Assembly (NCBI RefSeq): GCF_001482285.1
Contig: NZ_LOEP01000016.1
Location: 124,001 to 188,000, forward strand
Source of the DNA: Haloferax sp. Q22
GTDB lineage: Archaea > Halobacteriota > Halobacteria > Halobacteriales > Haloferacaceae
Reading direction: 5' to 3'
DNA length: 64,000 bases
In this document: positions 1 through 9,096 of the stretch, in pieces
Position numbering within the stretch: position 1 is the stretch's first letter
Layout: each line of letters starts with the position of its first letter
Translations under genes and position numbers: made by a program
Notes under the pieces: model-generated
The model's database searches: none
The model's input: the letters and a program-made list of their open reading frames with translations, nothing else
Told to the model about the DNA's origin: nothing

Positions 1-291
1 GCCCGCGGCGACGCCCGCGGCCGCCGACGAGATGGACTCGATGGGTGAGACGATGTCTTTTCGCGTGATGATAATCGTGTTGACGAACGCGAGGCCGGCA
101 CCGAACACGAAGAGCGCCGAGAGTTCGAGTCGGAGCGCCCCGGTCGCGACCCACGGGAGCGCGGCCTGCGCGAGCGAGACCGCGAACTGGATGGCGACGG
201 CTGCGACGACTTTTCTCTCGACCGAATCCGAGATACCGAGCGCGTCCATGCTTCCCCAGAGCAACCGTTCGTACGTCGAGACGAATCGCAT
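1..291 (-). CDS. N-terminal part of a membrane sensor/transducer-like protein (runs off window)
   Basis: The minus strand is open from an ATG at 291 to the window edge, 97 codons without a stop. The translation starts MRFVSTYERLLWGSMDALG, then has two hydrophobic stretches (about residues 28-50 and 55-75), followed by TRKDIVSPIESISSAAAG, which resembles the start of a HAMP linker after the second membrane segment. Two membrane helices followed by a HAMP-like region is the layout of haloarchaeal methyl-accepting transducers and some sensor kinases. The signalling domain lies outside the window, so the class is inferred. Confidence 0.55.
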   Translation of the reverse strand, partial: MRFVSTYERLLWGSMDALGISDSVERKVVAAVAIQFAVSLAQAALPWVATGALRLELSALFVFGAGLAFVNTIIITRKDIVSPIESISSAAAGVAAG

Positions 292-450
292 ACTCGGACG
301 TGCGGGGAACGCACAATAAGCCGGGTCGTGCATTCTCGAAATTTGATAACGGCGGGTGCTGTGCGGCGGCAGTCACCCCCGGCTGCGACGGGTACACGCG
401 CGGACTGCCGGACGCCACACGCTTTTGAGGCGACCCGCCGACGGGCCGGC

Positions 451-1545
451 ATGGACGAACTCCGCGACCTCACGGCGGCCCTCGTGTCGGTGCCGAGCCA
501 CGAGGACGAGACCGCCGTCGGCGACCGCATCGAATCGTGGCTCCGCGAGGAGACCGACGCCGACGTGACCAGAGACGACGCGGGGAACGTCGTCGCCCGC
601 GCCAACCCCGGCGTCGGCGAGTCGCTCGCGCTCGTCGGCCACCACGACGTGGTCCCGCCGGCCGACCGACAGACGACCGACGACGGTGACTACGTGGTCG
701 AGACTCGCGATGGCCGACTCTACGGCCGTGGGGCGGCGGACATGAAAGGAGCAGTCGCGGCCTCGATGCTCGCCTTCCGCGACGCCGCCGCAGACGCCGA
801 GTCCGAGGTCGTCTTCGCCTCGTTCGTCGGCGAGGAAATCGGTGGAGAGGGCGTCCGCGCCGCCCTCGACGACGGCTTCGAACTCGACTACGCCGTCGTC
901 GCCGAGGGGTCGACGAACTACACCGGACCGGACCGGACCGACGTGGTCGTCGCCCACCGCGGCCGTCGGGCGAGCACCCTCGTCGTGACCGGGGTCGCCT
1001 GCCACGCCAGCGTCCCCGAGAGCGGCGAAAACGCCGTCTACCGCGCCTGCGACGCCGTCGACGTGGTGCGCGGACTGACGTTCCCAGACACGGAGGTCCT
1101 CGGCCACACCGTCTCGGGGAGCATCGCCGTCACCGAAATCGACGGCGGGAGCGCGTGGAACGTCATCCCCGACCGCTGCGAGGTGACTATCGACGAGCGG
1201 ACCGTCCCCGGCGGCTTCGCCGACCTCGCGCTGACGGAGAACATCGAGGGCGTCGAGTGGGTCGTCGAACAGGACCTCCCGCCGATGGCGTGCGACGACG
1301 CCGACTTCGCGGAGCGCGTCCTCGACGTCGCCCAGTCGGTCCACGAGGCCCGCGGGGACGCGGACCCTGAACAGACGACGAAACCCCACGCGACCGACGC
1401 CGGATGGCTGGCGCAGGCGGGCACGACCTGCGTCGTCTACGGCCCCTCGGAACCCGGCGAGGCGCACACGAAAGACGAGAGCGTGTCGCTCGACGTACTG
1501 GAGCGCTGTTACGAGACGTACCGCGCGCTCGTGGAAGACTGGTGA
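451..1545 (+). CDS. M20-family zinc peptidase/deacylase (DapE/ArgE-like)
   Basis: This 364-residue protein has the M20 metallopeptidase layout: GHHDVVPP (residues 63-70, metal ligand His64 and catalytic Asp66), GRGAADMKG (bridging Asp), VGEEIGG (catalytic Glu pair), AEGS, and a C-terminal EAHTKDE holding the last metal His. Such enzymes hydrolyse N-acyl amino acids, for example succinyl-diaminopimelate or acetyl-ornithine/lysine; the substrate cannot be fixed from sequence. The ATG at 451 is chosen because similarity to the family begins there; the upstream in-frame extension has no family features. Cytoplasmic, monocistronic by context. Confidence 0.85.
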   Translation: MDELRDLTAALVSVPSHEDETAVGDRIESWLREETDADVTRDDAGNVVARANPGVGESLALVGHHDVVPPADRQTTDDGDYVVETRDGRLYGRGAADMKGAVAASMLAFRDAAADAESEVVFASFVGEEIGGEGVRAALDDGFELDYAVVAEGSTNYTGPDRTDVVVAHRGRRASTLVVTGVACHASVPESGENAVYRACDAVDVVRGLTFPDTEVLGHTVSGSIAVTEIDGGSAWNVIPDRCEVTIDERTVPGGFADLALTENIEGVEWVVEQDLPPMACDDADFAERVLDVAQSVHEARGDADPEQTTKPHATDAGWLAQAGTTCVVYGPSEPGEAHTKDESVSLDVLERCYETYRALVEDW

Positions 1546-1898
1546 GCGCGGCCAACCGCCGCCGCGACGACGACTGAACGCCCCGCCCGCGACGAGACCT
1601 GAACACTCCATCCGCGACGACTCCCGACAAACCACCGGGCGGGACTGAAAGGGGCCGTGAGCGAGGGCGAACCCCGGCGGCGTGAGCACCGCAGGCCGGA
1701 GGCCGAGGAGCGCGCGTCGCCGCGGGAGCCGTCGCTCGCGGGGGCTTTCGCGGTGTTGTTCACGGCTGTTGTGTCGGTGAGTCCGGTTGGCACGTTGTCG
1801 GTGCCAGTAGAGCAACCAGTTGCGGGCGAATCTCGAAACACACACACCGATAACCGGCTCCTGCGATTTAATACGCCTCCGAGACCACCGTACGTACC
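1546..1898. other. Intergenic region, 353 bases
   Basis: No credible gene is visible on either strand. The only functional sign is a TATA-like TTTAATA at 1867-1873, about 29 bases before the M32 peptidase ATG at 1899, which fits a leaderless haloarchaeal transcript. Confidence 0.6.
1867..1873 (+). promoter_or_regulatory. TATA-box candidate for the M32 carboxypeptidase gene
   Basis: TTTAATA sits 26-32 bases upstream of the ATG at 1899, the spacing expected for TFB/TBP promoters of leaderless haloarchaeal mRNAs. Confidence 0.5.
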
Positions 1899-3413
1899 AT
1901 GGCACAGTCCTCCGCGGAATCCGACTCGGAGTCGGCGTACGACCGACTCCTCCAGAAGTACAAGCGAATCGCCAACGTCGAGAACGCCGGCGGCATCCTC
2001 TCGTGGGACCAGCAGGTCATGATGCCCGACGAGGGGACGCCCGCGCGCTCCCAGCAGATGTCGGCGCTCTCCGCGTTGAGCCACGAACTCCTGACCGACG
2101 ACGAGTTCGGCGACCTCCTCGACGCGGCCGAGGCCGACGACCCGACCGACGAGCAGGCCGACGTGCTGCGCGAACTCCGCCGCGACTACGAGCGGGCGGC
2201 CCGCGTGCCGAACGACCTCGTCGAGAAGATTTCGGCGGCGTCGTCGGAGGCCATCCCGTCGTGGAAGCAGGCGAAGGCCGAAGACGACTTCGAGAAATTC
2301 GCGCCGCATCTGGAGAAGCACGTCGAACTGAAGCGACAGTACGCCGAACACATCGACCCCGACCGCGACCCCTACGAGGTGCTGTTCGAGGACTACGAGC
2401 CGTGTCTCCCCCTCGAACAGGCCGAAGAGATTCTCGCCGAGGTGCGCGAGGTGCTCGTCCCGATGATAGAGGACATCCGCGAATCCGACGTTGACCTCGC
2501 GGTGGACGCCTTCGAGGGCGAGTTCCCTGAGGACGACCAGGAGGCGCTCGTCCGCGACGCGCTCTCGACGCTCGGCTACCCGTGGGAGCGCGGCCGCCTC
2601 GACACCGCCCCGCACCCGTTCTCGTCGGGAACGCAGTTCGACGCCCGCGTGACGACCCGCTACGACGAGTCCGACGTGCTCGGGTCGCTGTTCTCGACCG
2701 TCCACGAGTTCGGCCACGCGCTGTACACGCTCGGCCTGCCGGACGAGCACTACGCGACGCCGCTCGGCGAGAACCGCAACCTCTCGGTCCACGAGTCGCA
2801 GTCGCGGCTCTGGGAGAACCACGTCGGGCGCTCGCGGGCCTTCTGGCAGCACTTCCTCCCCACGCTCGAAGACCGGTTCCCCGAGGTCGACGCGACGGTC
2901 GAGGAGGCCTACGAGGCCGCCAATCAGGTGTACGACGATAACCTCATCCGCGTCGAAGCGGACGAGCTGACCTACCACCTGCACATCGTCATCCGGTTCG
3001 AACTCGAACGCGAACTCATCGCCGGCGACCTCGCTGTCGAGGACGTGCCGGAGGCGTGGAACGACAAGTACGAGGAGTACCTCGGCATCCGGCCGGACAC
3101 CGATTCCGAGGGCTGTCTGCAGGACATCCACTGGGCGTACGGGAACTTCGGCTACTTCCCGACCTACTCGCTCGGCTCCATCATGGCCGCCCAACTGTTT
3201 TCGGCCGCCGAGGAAGACATCGACGACCTCGACGCGAAGTTGGCCGACGGCGAGTTCGGCGACCTCCGCGAGTGGCTCCGCGAGAACGTCCACCGGCACG
3301 GCCGCCGCTACGAGACCAACGACCTCGTGAAGCGAGCCACCGGTGAAGACTTCGCCGCCGACGCGTTCCTCGACTACGTCGAGTCGAAATACGGGGCGCT
3401 GTACGACCTGTAG
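1899..3413 (+). CDS. M32-family metallocarboxypeptidase
   Basis: 504 residues, the normal length for the M32 (thermostable carboxypeptidase 1/Taq) family. The zinc site HEFGH is at residues 269-273 (STVHEFGHALY), followed about 25 residues later by the family signature VHESQSRLWEN. The N-terminal half has the expected helical, acidic character (LLQKYKRIANVENAGGILSWDQQ). The enzyme removes C-terminal residues from peptides with broad specificity except proline; cytoplasmic. The ATG at 1899 fits the TATA box about 29 bases upstream. Flanked by a zinc micro-protein gene on the same strand, 91 bases downstream. Confidence 0.93.
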   Translation: MAQSSAESDSESAYDRLLQKYKRIANVENAGGILSWDQQVMMPDEGTPARSQQMSALSALSHELLTDDEFGDLLDAAEADDPTDEQADVLRELRRDYERAARVPNDLVEKISAASSEAIPSWKQAKAEDDFEKFAPHLEKHVELKRQYAEHIDPDRDPYEVLFEDYEPCLPLEQAEEILAEVREVLVPMIEDIRESDVDLAVDAFEGEFPEDDQEALVRDALSTLGYPWERGRLDTAPHPFSSGTQFDARVTTRYDESDVLGSLFSTVHEFGHALYTLGLPDEHYATPLGENRNLSVHESQSRLWENHVGRSRAFWQHFLPTLEDRFPEVDATVEEAYEAANQVYDDNLIRVEADELTYHLHIVIRFELERELIAGDLAVEDVPEAWNDKYEEYLGIRPDTDSEGCLQDIHWAYGNFGYFPTYSLGSIMAAQLFSAAEEDIDDLDAKLADGEFGDLREWLRENVHRHGRRYETNDLVKRATGEDFAADAFLDYVESKYGALYDL

Positions 3414-3473
3414 GCGAGACTGACAGTCCGCCGCAGTCCCCCGATTTTCGACGACTCGGAGTCGTCGCAGGAA

Positions 3474-3500
3474 CTAAATAGGGGTATGCCATATCATACC
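3474..3500 (+). promoter_or_regulatory. TATA-like box and inverted repeat before the zinc micro-protein
   Basis: CTAAATA (3474-3480) is about 28 bases before the ATG at 3505. Between it and the start codon is an inverted repeat, GGTATG (3483-3488) and CATACC (3495-3500) with a 6-base spacer. A dyad between TATA and start is where an archaeal repressor would act; no regulator is known for it here. Confidence 0.4.
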
Positions 3501-3504
3501 ACGT

Positions 3505-3681
3505 ATGGCCTCAGCACCCAGTGACGACTTGTTCGACCAGTTCTTGACCGACCGCGGTCACGAGACAGAACCGGTACGCTGGGACCGATCCTATAACAAG
3601 CTGCAGTGTCCCGACTGCGGGGCCCTGCACGACATGGGCGCGGCAACCTGCTCCGTCTGCGGGTGGGTGCCGGAGGCCTGA
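3505..3681 (+). CDS. 58-residue zinc-finger micro-protein
   Basis: The reading frame encodes MASAPSDDLFDQFLTDRG... with a single zinc-ribbon-like module CPDCG...CSVCGW (two CxxC pairs about 14 residues apart) in the C-terminal third. Haloferax encodes many such one-domain CPxCG micro-proteins, a few of which are known to affect swarming or biofilms; the role of this one is unknown. Its own TATA box and the lack of overlap with neighbours suggest a separate transcript. A CxxC pair spacing typical of zinc ribbons makes chance unlikely. Confidence 0.75.
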   Translation: MASAPSDDLFDQFLTDRGHETEPVRWDRSYNKLQCPDCGALHDMGAATCSVCGWVPEA

Positions 3682-3839
3682 CGCGTCCGAACTGACCAAG
3701 CCACAAGCACCTGTTCTCGACGGTTTCTCACCCGTTCGGTGAGCCGTCCGCGAACGCCCGGCGAGTTACACTACTCCGGGCGCGTTCGCCCTCGTCCGAA
3801 GCACGTCGCTTATCACCGATAAGGCCGTGAACGTGCACA

Positions 3840-5690
3840 ATGAGCGAATCCGACGTGACCGTCACCCGGCTGTTCGGCGGCCCGGGAAGCGGGAAGACCA
3901 CGGCCTTGCTCGACAAGGTCGAGGAGATTCTCGAACAAGACGGCGTCACCATCCGCGACATTCTCGTTGTCTCTTACACTCGCGCCGCGGCGGCCGAGGT
4001 CCGCGACCGGCTCGCGGAGCGACTCGACATCAACCCGCGGTCGCTGAAGGGGAACGTCTCGACGATGCACGCGAAGGCGTACGAACTGCTGAGCCTCTCG
4101 CGGAACGACGTGGTCGGCGAGAACGACAAACAGGAGTTCTGTGAGGACTACAGCATCGAGTTCGAAGACGAGTACGGCGGCGCGGGCCGTCGGACCGCCC
4201 GCTCGACCACCATCGGGAACAAGGTCATCGCCACGAGCCAGTGGCTCCAGCGCACCCGCCGCGACGTGTCTGACTGGTACGACGTACCGTTCCAGTGGAA
4301 CGTCGAGGAGGTCCGCCTCCCGCCGGAAGTCGACCCAAACGCGCAGGAAGGAAACAAGTACACCCCGACGTGGCCCTCCGACGACGACCGCATCGACATC
4401 CCCGAGGCTATCCGCGCGTGGCGCGCCTACAAGGGCGAAAACGGGCTCGTCGGATTCGCTGACATGCTCGAACGCGTCAAGCAGCGCGCGCTCGTCCCCA
4501 ACGTCGACTACCTCGTCATCGACGAGTTCCAGGACATCACGACCCTCCAGTACGACGTGTACGAGGAGTGGAAGCCCCACATGAGGGGCGTCCTCATCGC
4601 CGGCGACGACGACCAGGTCGTCTACGCGTGGCAGGGTGCGGACCCGAACCTGCTTCTCGACGCCGAACGCGACAACGACGAGATTCTCCCGAACTCCTAC
4701 CGCCTCCCGTCGAACGTCCTCAACGTCGTCAACCGGGAGATTCGTCACATCGACAAGCGACAGGAGAAGGACCTCAAACCCCGCAAGGAAGGCGGTGCGG
4801 TCGAGGCCGTCGAGAGCCCGTCGATGCTCGAACTCGCCCGGAACGTCCGCTACACCGTCGAAAAAGACGAGGGCACCGTGATGGTGCTGTTCCGTGCGCG
4901 CTACCAGATGTTCCAGTTCATCGACGAGTTCCTCCCGTCGGGCATCCCCTTCTCGACGCTGACCGACCAGCGCATGTGGACCGACCGCCTCACGCAGTAC
5001 GTCCGCGCGGTCGAGGCGCTTGACGCCGAAGAGCCCGTCGACGGGCTGGAGGCGCGCCGCCTCGCCGACATGCTGCAGGACTCCGCGTTCGGCACGAACG
5101 ACCGCGACGACCTGTTCGACGCCATCGACGACAGACAGGAGGAAGCCGGCGTCGACGACATCACGGACATCGAGTTCACGACGAAGGAGATCAAGAACTT
5201 CGCGCCCTTCGCCCCCGACAGCGCGTCCGCGAGCGACATGGTGCGCAAGGTGACGAGCTTCCAGCGCAAGTCCGTCAACGCGTACTTCGGCGGCGACTAC
5301 GAGGGGATGGACCCCAGTCGCGTCCGCGTCGGTACCATCCACTCCGCGAAGGGTCGCGAGGCCGACCACGTGTTCATGGCGACCGACCTGACCGAGAAGG
5401 TCGTCGAGCAGATGGCCGCCTCCGTCTCCGACGAGGAGCTCGAAGCCCGCGGCATCGAGGAGTTCACCGCGACGACGAGTCCCGTCCCCCTCATCACCGA
5501 CAACGAGCGCCGCGTCTTCTACGTGGGCATGTCCCGCGCCCGCGAGCGCCTCATCGTCCTCGAGAACCTCGTCACCGGCGCGCCGACGCTCCCCATCAGC
5601 GTCCTCCTCCACAACGAGATTCGCGAGGACCCCGCACAGGATCTCGTCGACGACGCGCAGGAACCGCCCGCGCCCGAACCCGAGGCGTAA
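3840..5690 (+). CDS. UvrD/Rep-family SF1 DNA helicase
   Basis: 616 residues with the full superfamily-1A motif set: Walker A GGPGSGKTTA (13-22), motif Ia VVSYTRAAAAEV, Walker B VIDEFQDIT (226-234), motif III GDDDQVVYAWQG (255-266), motif IV SYRLPSNV, motif V IHSAKGREADHV, motif VI RRVFYVGMSRARERL near the C-terminus. It lacks the long C-terminal extension of bacterial UvrD. A 3'-5' helicase in DNA repair is the likely role. Start ATG at 3840 is preceded by a TATA-like stretch near 3811. The M24-like gene begins 6 bases after its stop, so the two are probably cotranscribed. Confidence 0.9.
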   Translation: MSESDVTVTRLFGGPGSGKTTALLDKVEEILEQDGVTIRDILVVSYTRAAAAEVRDRLAERLDINPRSLKGNVSTMHAKAYELLSLSRNDVVGENDKQEFCEDYSIEFEDEYGGAGRRTARSTTIGNKVIATSQWLQRTRRDVSDWYDVPFQWNVEEVRLPPEVDPNAQEGNKYTPTWPSDDDRIDIPEAIRAWRAYKGENGLVGFADMLERVKQRALVPNVDYLVIDEFQDITTLQYDVYEEWKPHMRGVLIAGDDDQVVYAWQGADPNLLLDAERDNDEILPNSYRLPSNVLNVVNREIRHIDKRQEKDLKPRKEGGAVEAVESPSMLELARNVRYTVEKDEGTVMVLFRARYQMFQFIDEFLPSGIPFSTLTDQRMWTDRLTQYVRAVEALDAEEPVDGLEARRLADMLQDSAFGTNDRDDLFDAIDDRQEEAGVDDITDIEFTTKEIKNFAPFAPDSASASDMVRKVTSFQRKSVNAYFGGDYEGMDPSRVRVGTIHSAKGREADHVFMATDLTEKVVEQMAASVSDEELEARGIEEFTATTSPVPLITDNERRVFYVGMSRARERLIVLENLVTGAPTLPISVLLHNEIREDPAQDLVDDAQEPPAPEPEA

Positions 5691-5696
5691 CGTCCC

Positions 5697-6860
5697 GTGC
5701 GGGGAGGTCCGCGCGGCGGCGACGCCATCGACGCCGCCGTTTCCGAGCGAGACGCCGTCGGCTTCGTCGCCGTCTCCCGCGGTTCCGACCCGACCAGTCG
5801 ATACCTCACGGGTCGCGACTTCGACTGCGACCTCGTGTTCGTCCGCGTCGCCGGCGAGACGCATCTCCGAGTCCCCTCGACCGTCGAACCGCCGTCGCTC
5901 CCGGTCGCCTCGGTCCGCGTCGATGACAGGCCGCCGGGGAAGGCCGCCGCGGCCGTCCTCGCAGAACACGGCGCTTCCGACGGGACCGTCCTCGCGCCGC
6001 GGACGGTTCCGCACGACGCCGCGCTCCACCTCGAATCGGCGGGCTACGACCTCGCGTCGACCCCGGCGGTCGCAGACGCCCGCGCGGTGAAAGACGACGC
6101 CGAGCGCGACGCCATCGAGGCCGTCCAGCGCGCGGCGACCCGCGGCGTCGGACGCGCCGCCGCGATACTGTCGGCGGCGACGGTCGAGGAAGCCGACGAC
6201 ACCGACAGCGACCGTGAGGGGAACGGCGGCGACGGCGACGACGGCGAACCCGCCCTCTCCTGGGACGGCGCGCCGCTGTCCACCGAGCGACTCCGCCGAC
6301 AGGTGAACGCGACGCTCGCGGTCGAGGGCGTCGATTCCGCGGGCGCGACGACGGTTCGCGCCGGAACCCGGGGTGGTGAGAACGAACCGGTCGAACTCCG
6401 GCCGGGCGAACCCATCGTCGTCTCGGTCGGCCCGCGCGGTCCGACGGGCTACCGCGGCGCGCTGGCTCGCACCTTCGTCGTCGACCCCGACGGCGGGTGG
6501 GAGCGCCGGGCGCACGTCGCCTGCGACGCCGCCAGAAAAGTCAGTCTGGTCGAAGCGGACCCCGGCGACGACGCCGGCTTCCTCGGGAGCGAACTCCGCG
6601 CAGAGACCGCCGCGTTCGGCTTCTCGATGGCCGACGAGGTGACGAGAGACGTGGGCGGCGGCATCGGCCTCGCGGCCCGCGAAGACCCGCCGCTCGACGG
6701 CGACCGAGAACTCGTCGCCGGCAACGTCCTGCGAGTCCGGTCCGCGGTCACGCACGCGGACCACGGACGGGTCGAACTGACCGACGTGCTGGTCGTCGGC
6801 GAAGACGGGCCGCGACTGGTCGGCGACGCGCCGGCCGGTCTCGACCCGAGTCGCTGGTAG
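5697..6860 (+). CDS. M24 (pita-bread fold) peptidase-like protein with degenerate metal site
   Basis: 387 residues starting at GTG 5697, directly after the helicase stop. The N-terminal part (SRGSDPTSRYLTG) and overall length match Xaa-Pro aminopeptidase/creatinase-type proteins. The catalytic half shows VSVGPRGPTGYRGALARTF where active M24 enzymes have two metal-binding Asp residues, VGGGIGL where HGxG carries the metal His, and VLRVRSAVTH where a metal Glu is expected. None of the usual ligands is evident, so a hydrolase activity is doubtful; a binding or scaffold role is possible. The linker around residues 155-185 is a low-complexity acidic insert. Confidence 0.7.
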   Translation: MRGGPRGGDAIDAAVSERDAVGFVAVSRGSDPTSRYLTGRDFDCDLVFVRVAGETHLRVPSTVEPPSLPVASVRVDDRPPGKAAAAVLAEHGASDGTVLAPRTVPHDAALHLESAGYDLASTPAVADARAVKDDAERDAIEAVQRAATRGVGRAAAILSAATVEEADDTDSDREGNGGDGDDGEPALSWDGAPLSTERLRRQVNATLAVEGVDSAGATTVRAGTRGGENEPVELRPGEPIVVSVGPRGPTGYRGALARTFVVDPDGGWERRAHVACDAARKVSLVEADPGDDAGFLGSELRAETAAFGFSMADEVTRDVGGGIGLAAREDPPLDGDRELVAGNVLRVRSAVTHADHGRVELTDVLVVGEDGPRLVGDAPAGLDPSRW

Positions 6861-7103
6861 TTATTCGTCTTCGTCCGGCTCTTTTGCGACGCCGCCGATG
6901 ACTTTCTCGGCCGCGAGCGAGGGGACGTCCTGCGGCATGGTGAGGAACTTCGGGAGCGCGACCATGAGCACCGCGAGAAGGAGCATCGCGCCGCCGAAGA
7001 CGGTCTGACCGTCGGCGAGGAGCGTGAGTCCGAAGCCGCCGACGGGGATGGCGAAGATGAGGGTCGCCGCGAGACCGACCATCTCCAAGATTCCGAGTCG
7101 CAT
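6861..7103 (-). CDS. Small two-helix membrane protein, unknown function
   Basis: 80 residues: MRLGILEMVGLAATLIFAIP opens the first membrane helix, a second hydrophobic segment follows (FGGAMLLLAVLMVALPKFL), then a charged cytoplasmic tail ending in DEDE. Families like this are common and uncharacterised in haloarchaea. It is convergent with the M24-like gene, its stop codon immediately abutting that gene's stop. Confidence 0.75.
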   Translation of the reverse strand: MRLGILEMVGLAATLIFAIPVGGFGLTLLADGQTVFGGAMLLLAVLMVALPKFLTMPQDVPSLAAEKVIGGVAKEPDEDE

Positions 7104-7254
7104 CGCCCGTGGCTACACCACGGGCGAGTAAAAGCGTCGCGACCGACAAGCGGGCGCGGCTCGCGGTCGCTCGCTCGCCGGAAGCCACCGACCCGTCGAT
7201 GCGACCGACAGTCACGCGGGGTAGCATTAAGCCGTCTCCGAATCGACTGCCCGC

Positions 7255-9081
7255 ATGGTCGCCGTCACGTCCGGGATGCTCGTCGTTTTCGCGCTCGTCG
7301 TCGTCACGATGGCGCTGTTCGTGACGGAGGCGGCCCCGCCGGACGTGACGGCAATCGGCGTCATCGTCGCGCTCGTCGTCCTCGAACCGTGGACGGGAGT
7401 CGACCTCCAGACGGGGCTGTCGGGGTTTTCGAGCGCCGCGACCATCACCATCCTCTCGATGTACGCCCTCAGCGAGGGGGTTCGACAGACCGGCGCGATT
7501 CGCGTCCTCGGCGACGCAGTCGCCTCGTTCACGAACGGGAGCGAGAACCGACTGCTCGCCGCGGTCGTCGGGCTCACCGGTCCCATCGCGGGCGTCGTCA
7601 ACAACACGCCCGTCGTGGCCGTGTTCGTCCCGATGGTTTCGGACCTCGCCGACCAGGCGAACGTCTCGCCGTCGAAGCTCCTCATCCCGCTCTCGTACGC
7701 CTCGATGCTCGGCGGCACGCTCACGCTCGTCGGGACGGCGACGAACCTCGTCGCCAGCGAGGCCTACGCCGAGGCGACCGGGCTGCCGCCGTTTTCGATG
7801 TTCACGTTCACCCCCCTCGGCGCGGTGGTGTTCGTCGTCGGCGCGGGCTACCTGCTGACGGTCGCGCCGCGACTCCTGCCCGAGCGAATCGAGCCCGGGA
7901 ACCGAACCGGCAACTACGGCGTCGAGCCGTTTCTCGCCCGCGTGCTCGTCTCCGCACGGTCGCCACTCGTCGGCGTCCCGGCGGGCGAGATTTCCGACGA
8001 CACCTACCGCGACCTCAACGTGGACATCCTCGACGTGCTCCGCGGCGGCGAACATTTCATCGCCGCCGACTCCGACCGCGAGGTCGAGGCGCGGGACATC
8101 CTGACCATCCGAGGCGACCCCGCGACGATTCGGCGCTTCTGTGACCTGGCGGACCTGCGGTTCCTCCCGCGCGCGTCGATCACCGACGCCGAACTCGACC
8201 GCCCCGACCGCGTGGCGCTCGTGGAACTCGTCGTCCCCCGCGAGTCCGGCCTCGTCGGCGAGACCATCGGCGGGGCGCGACTCCGCGAGCGGTACGACGC
8301 GACGGTGCTCGCGGTCCGCCGGCGCGGCGGTGACCTCATCCGCGAGCACTTCAGAGACGTGGACCTCCAGGTCGGTGACTCGCTGCTCCTCCAGACGACG
8401 AACGAGACGGCGCGGTACCTCCGCGACAGCGGCGACTTCATCGTGACCAGCGAGGTCGCAGACGAGTTCATCGAGGACAACGGCGGGCTGTCGCCCACGG
8501 CGTTCCGCGCGTTCGCCGTCGTCGCGGCGGTCATCGGACTGGCCGCGCTCGGCGTCGTCCCCATCGCTATCGCCGCACTCGGCGGCGTCGCCACGATGGT
8601 CTCGCTCGGCTGTCTGTCGGCGAGCGACGCCTACGACGCGGTGAGTTGGAACGTCATCTTCCTGCTCGCGGGCGTCATCCCGCTGGGGCGGGCGCTCCAA
8701 CTGACCGGCGGCGTCGCACTCCTCTCGGACCTCGTCGGCGTCGCCGCGACCTATCTGCCCGTCGTCGCCGTCGTCGCCGCGTTCTACCTGCTCACGGGGC
8801 TGTTGGCGAACGTCATCACGCCGGTCGCCAGCGTCGTCCTCCTGTTGCCGGTCGCCATCGACACCGCGTACGGCCTCGGTGCCGACCCCTTCGGCTTCGC
8901 CATCGCGGTCACCTTCGGCGGGAGCACGGCGTTCATGACGCCCATCGGCTACCAGACGAACCTGATGGTGTACGGTCCCGGCGGCTACCGCTTTACCGAC
9001 TACCTCCGCGTCGGCGCGCCGCTCCAACTGTTACTCACGGTCGTCACGACTGCCGGAATCGTCCTCATCTGGGGGCTGTGA
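7255..9081 (+). CDS. DASS/SLC13-type anion transporter with two RCK-C (TrkA-C) domains
   Basis: 608 residues. Hydrophobic segments 1-200 and 425-608 form two inverted transport halves, each with a substrate/Na+ loop: VVNNTPVVAVF and LVGTATNLV in the first, TPVASVVLLLP and PIGYQTNLMVYGPGGY in the second. Between them lie two TrkA-C-like soluble domains (about 220-310 and 315-400) with IRGDPATIRRF and LQVGDSLLLQTT. Proteins of this layout import divalent anions such as sulfate or dicarboxylates with sodium. The central domains suggest ligand gating. Substrate unassigned. Confidence 0.85.
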   Translation: MVAVTSGMLVVFALVVVTMALFVTEAAPPDVTAIGVIVALVVLEPWTGVDLQTGLSGFSSAATITILSMYALSEGVRQTGAIRVLGDAVASFTNGSENRLLAAVVGLTGPIAGVVNNTPVVAVFVPMVSDLADQANVSPSKLLIPLSYASMLGGTLTLVGTATNLVASEAYAEATGLPPFSMFTFTPLGAVVFVVGAGYLLTVAPRLLPERIEPGNRTGNYGVEPFLARVLVSARSPLVGVPAGEISDDTYRDLNVDILDVLRGGEHFIAADSDREVEARDILTIRGDPATIRRFCDLADLRFLPRASITDAELDRPDRVALVELVVPRESGLVGETIGGARLRERYDATVLAVRRRGGDLIREHFRDVDLQVGDSLLLQTTNETARYLRDSGDFIVTSEVADEFIEDNGGLSPTAFRAFAVVAAVIGLAALGVVPIAIAALGGVATMVSLGCLSASDAYDAVSWNVIFLLAGVIPLGRALQLTGGVALLSDLVGVAATYLPVVAVVAAFYLLTGLLANVITPVASVVLLLPVAIDTAYGLGADPFGFAIAVTFGGSTAFMTPIGYQTNLMVYGPGGYRFTDYLRVGAPLQLLLTVVTTAGIVLIWGL

Positions 9082-9096
9082 GGCCGTCGTGGCGAC

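Noticed and set aside
373-1905. Long open frame opposite the M20 peptidase
   Set aside because: Antisense frame with Arg/Val/Gly-rich composition caused by high GC at third positions; the plus strand carries a clear enzyme.
3813-6764. 983-codon minus-strand open frame across the helicase and M24-like genes
   Set aside because: Shadow of two real plus-strand genes; no motif, and it spans two unrelated genes.
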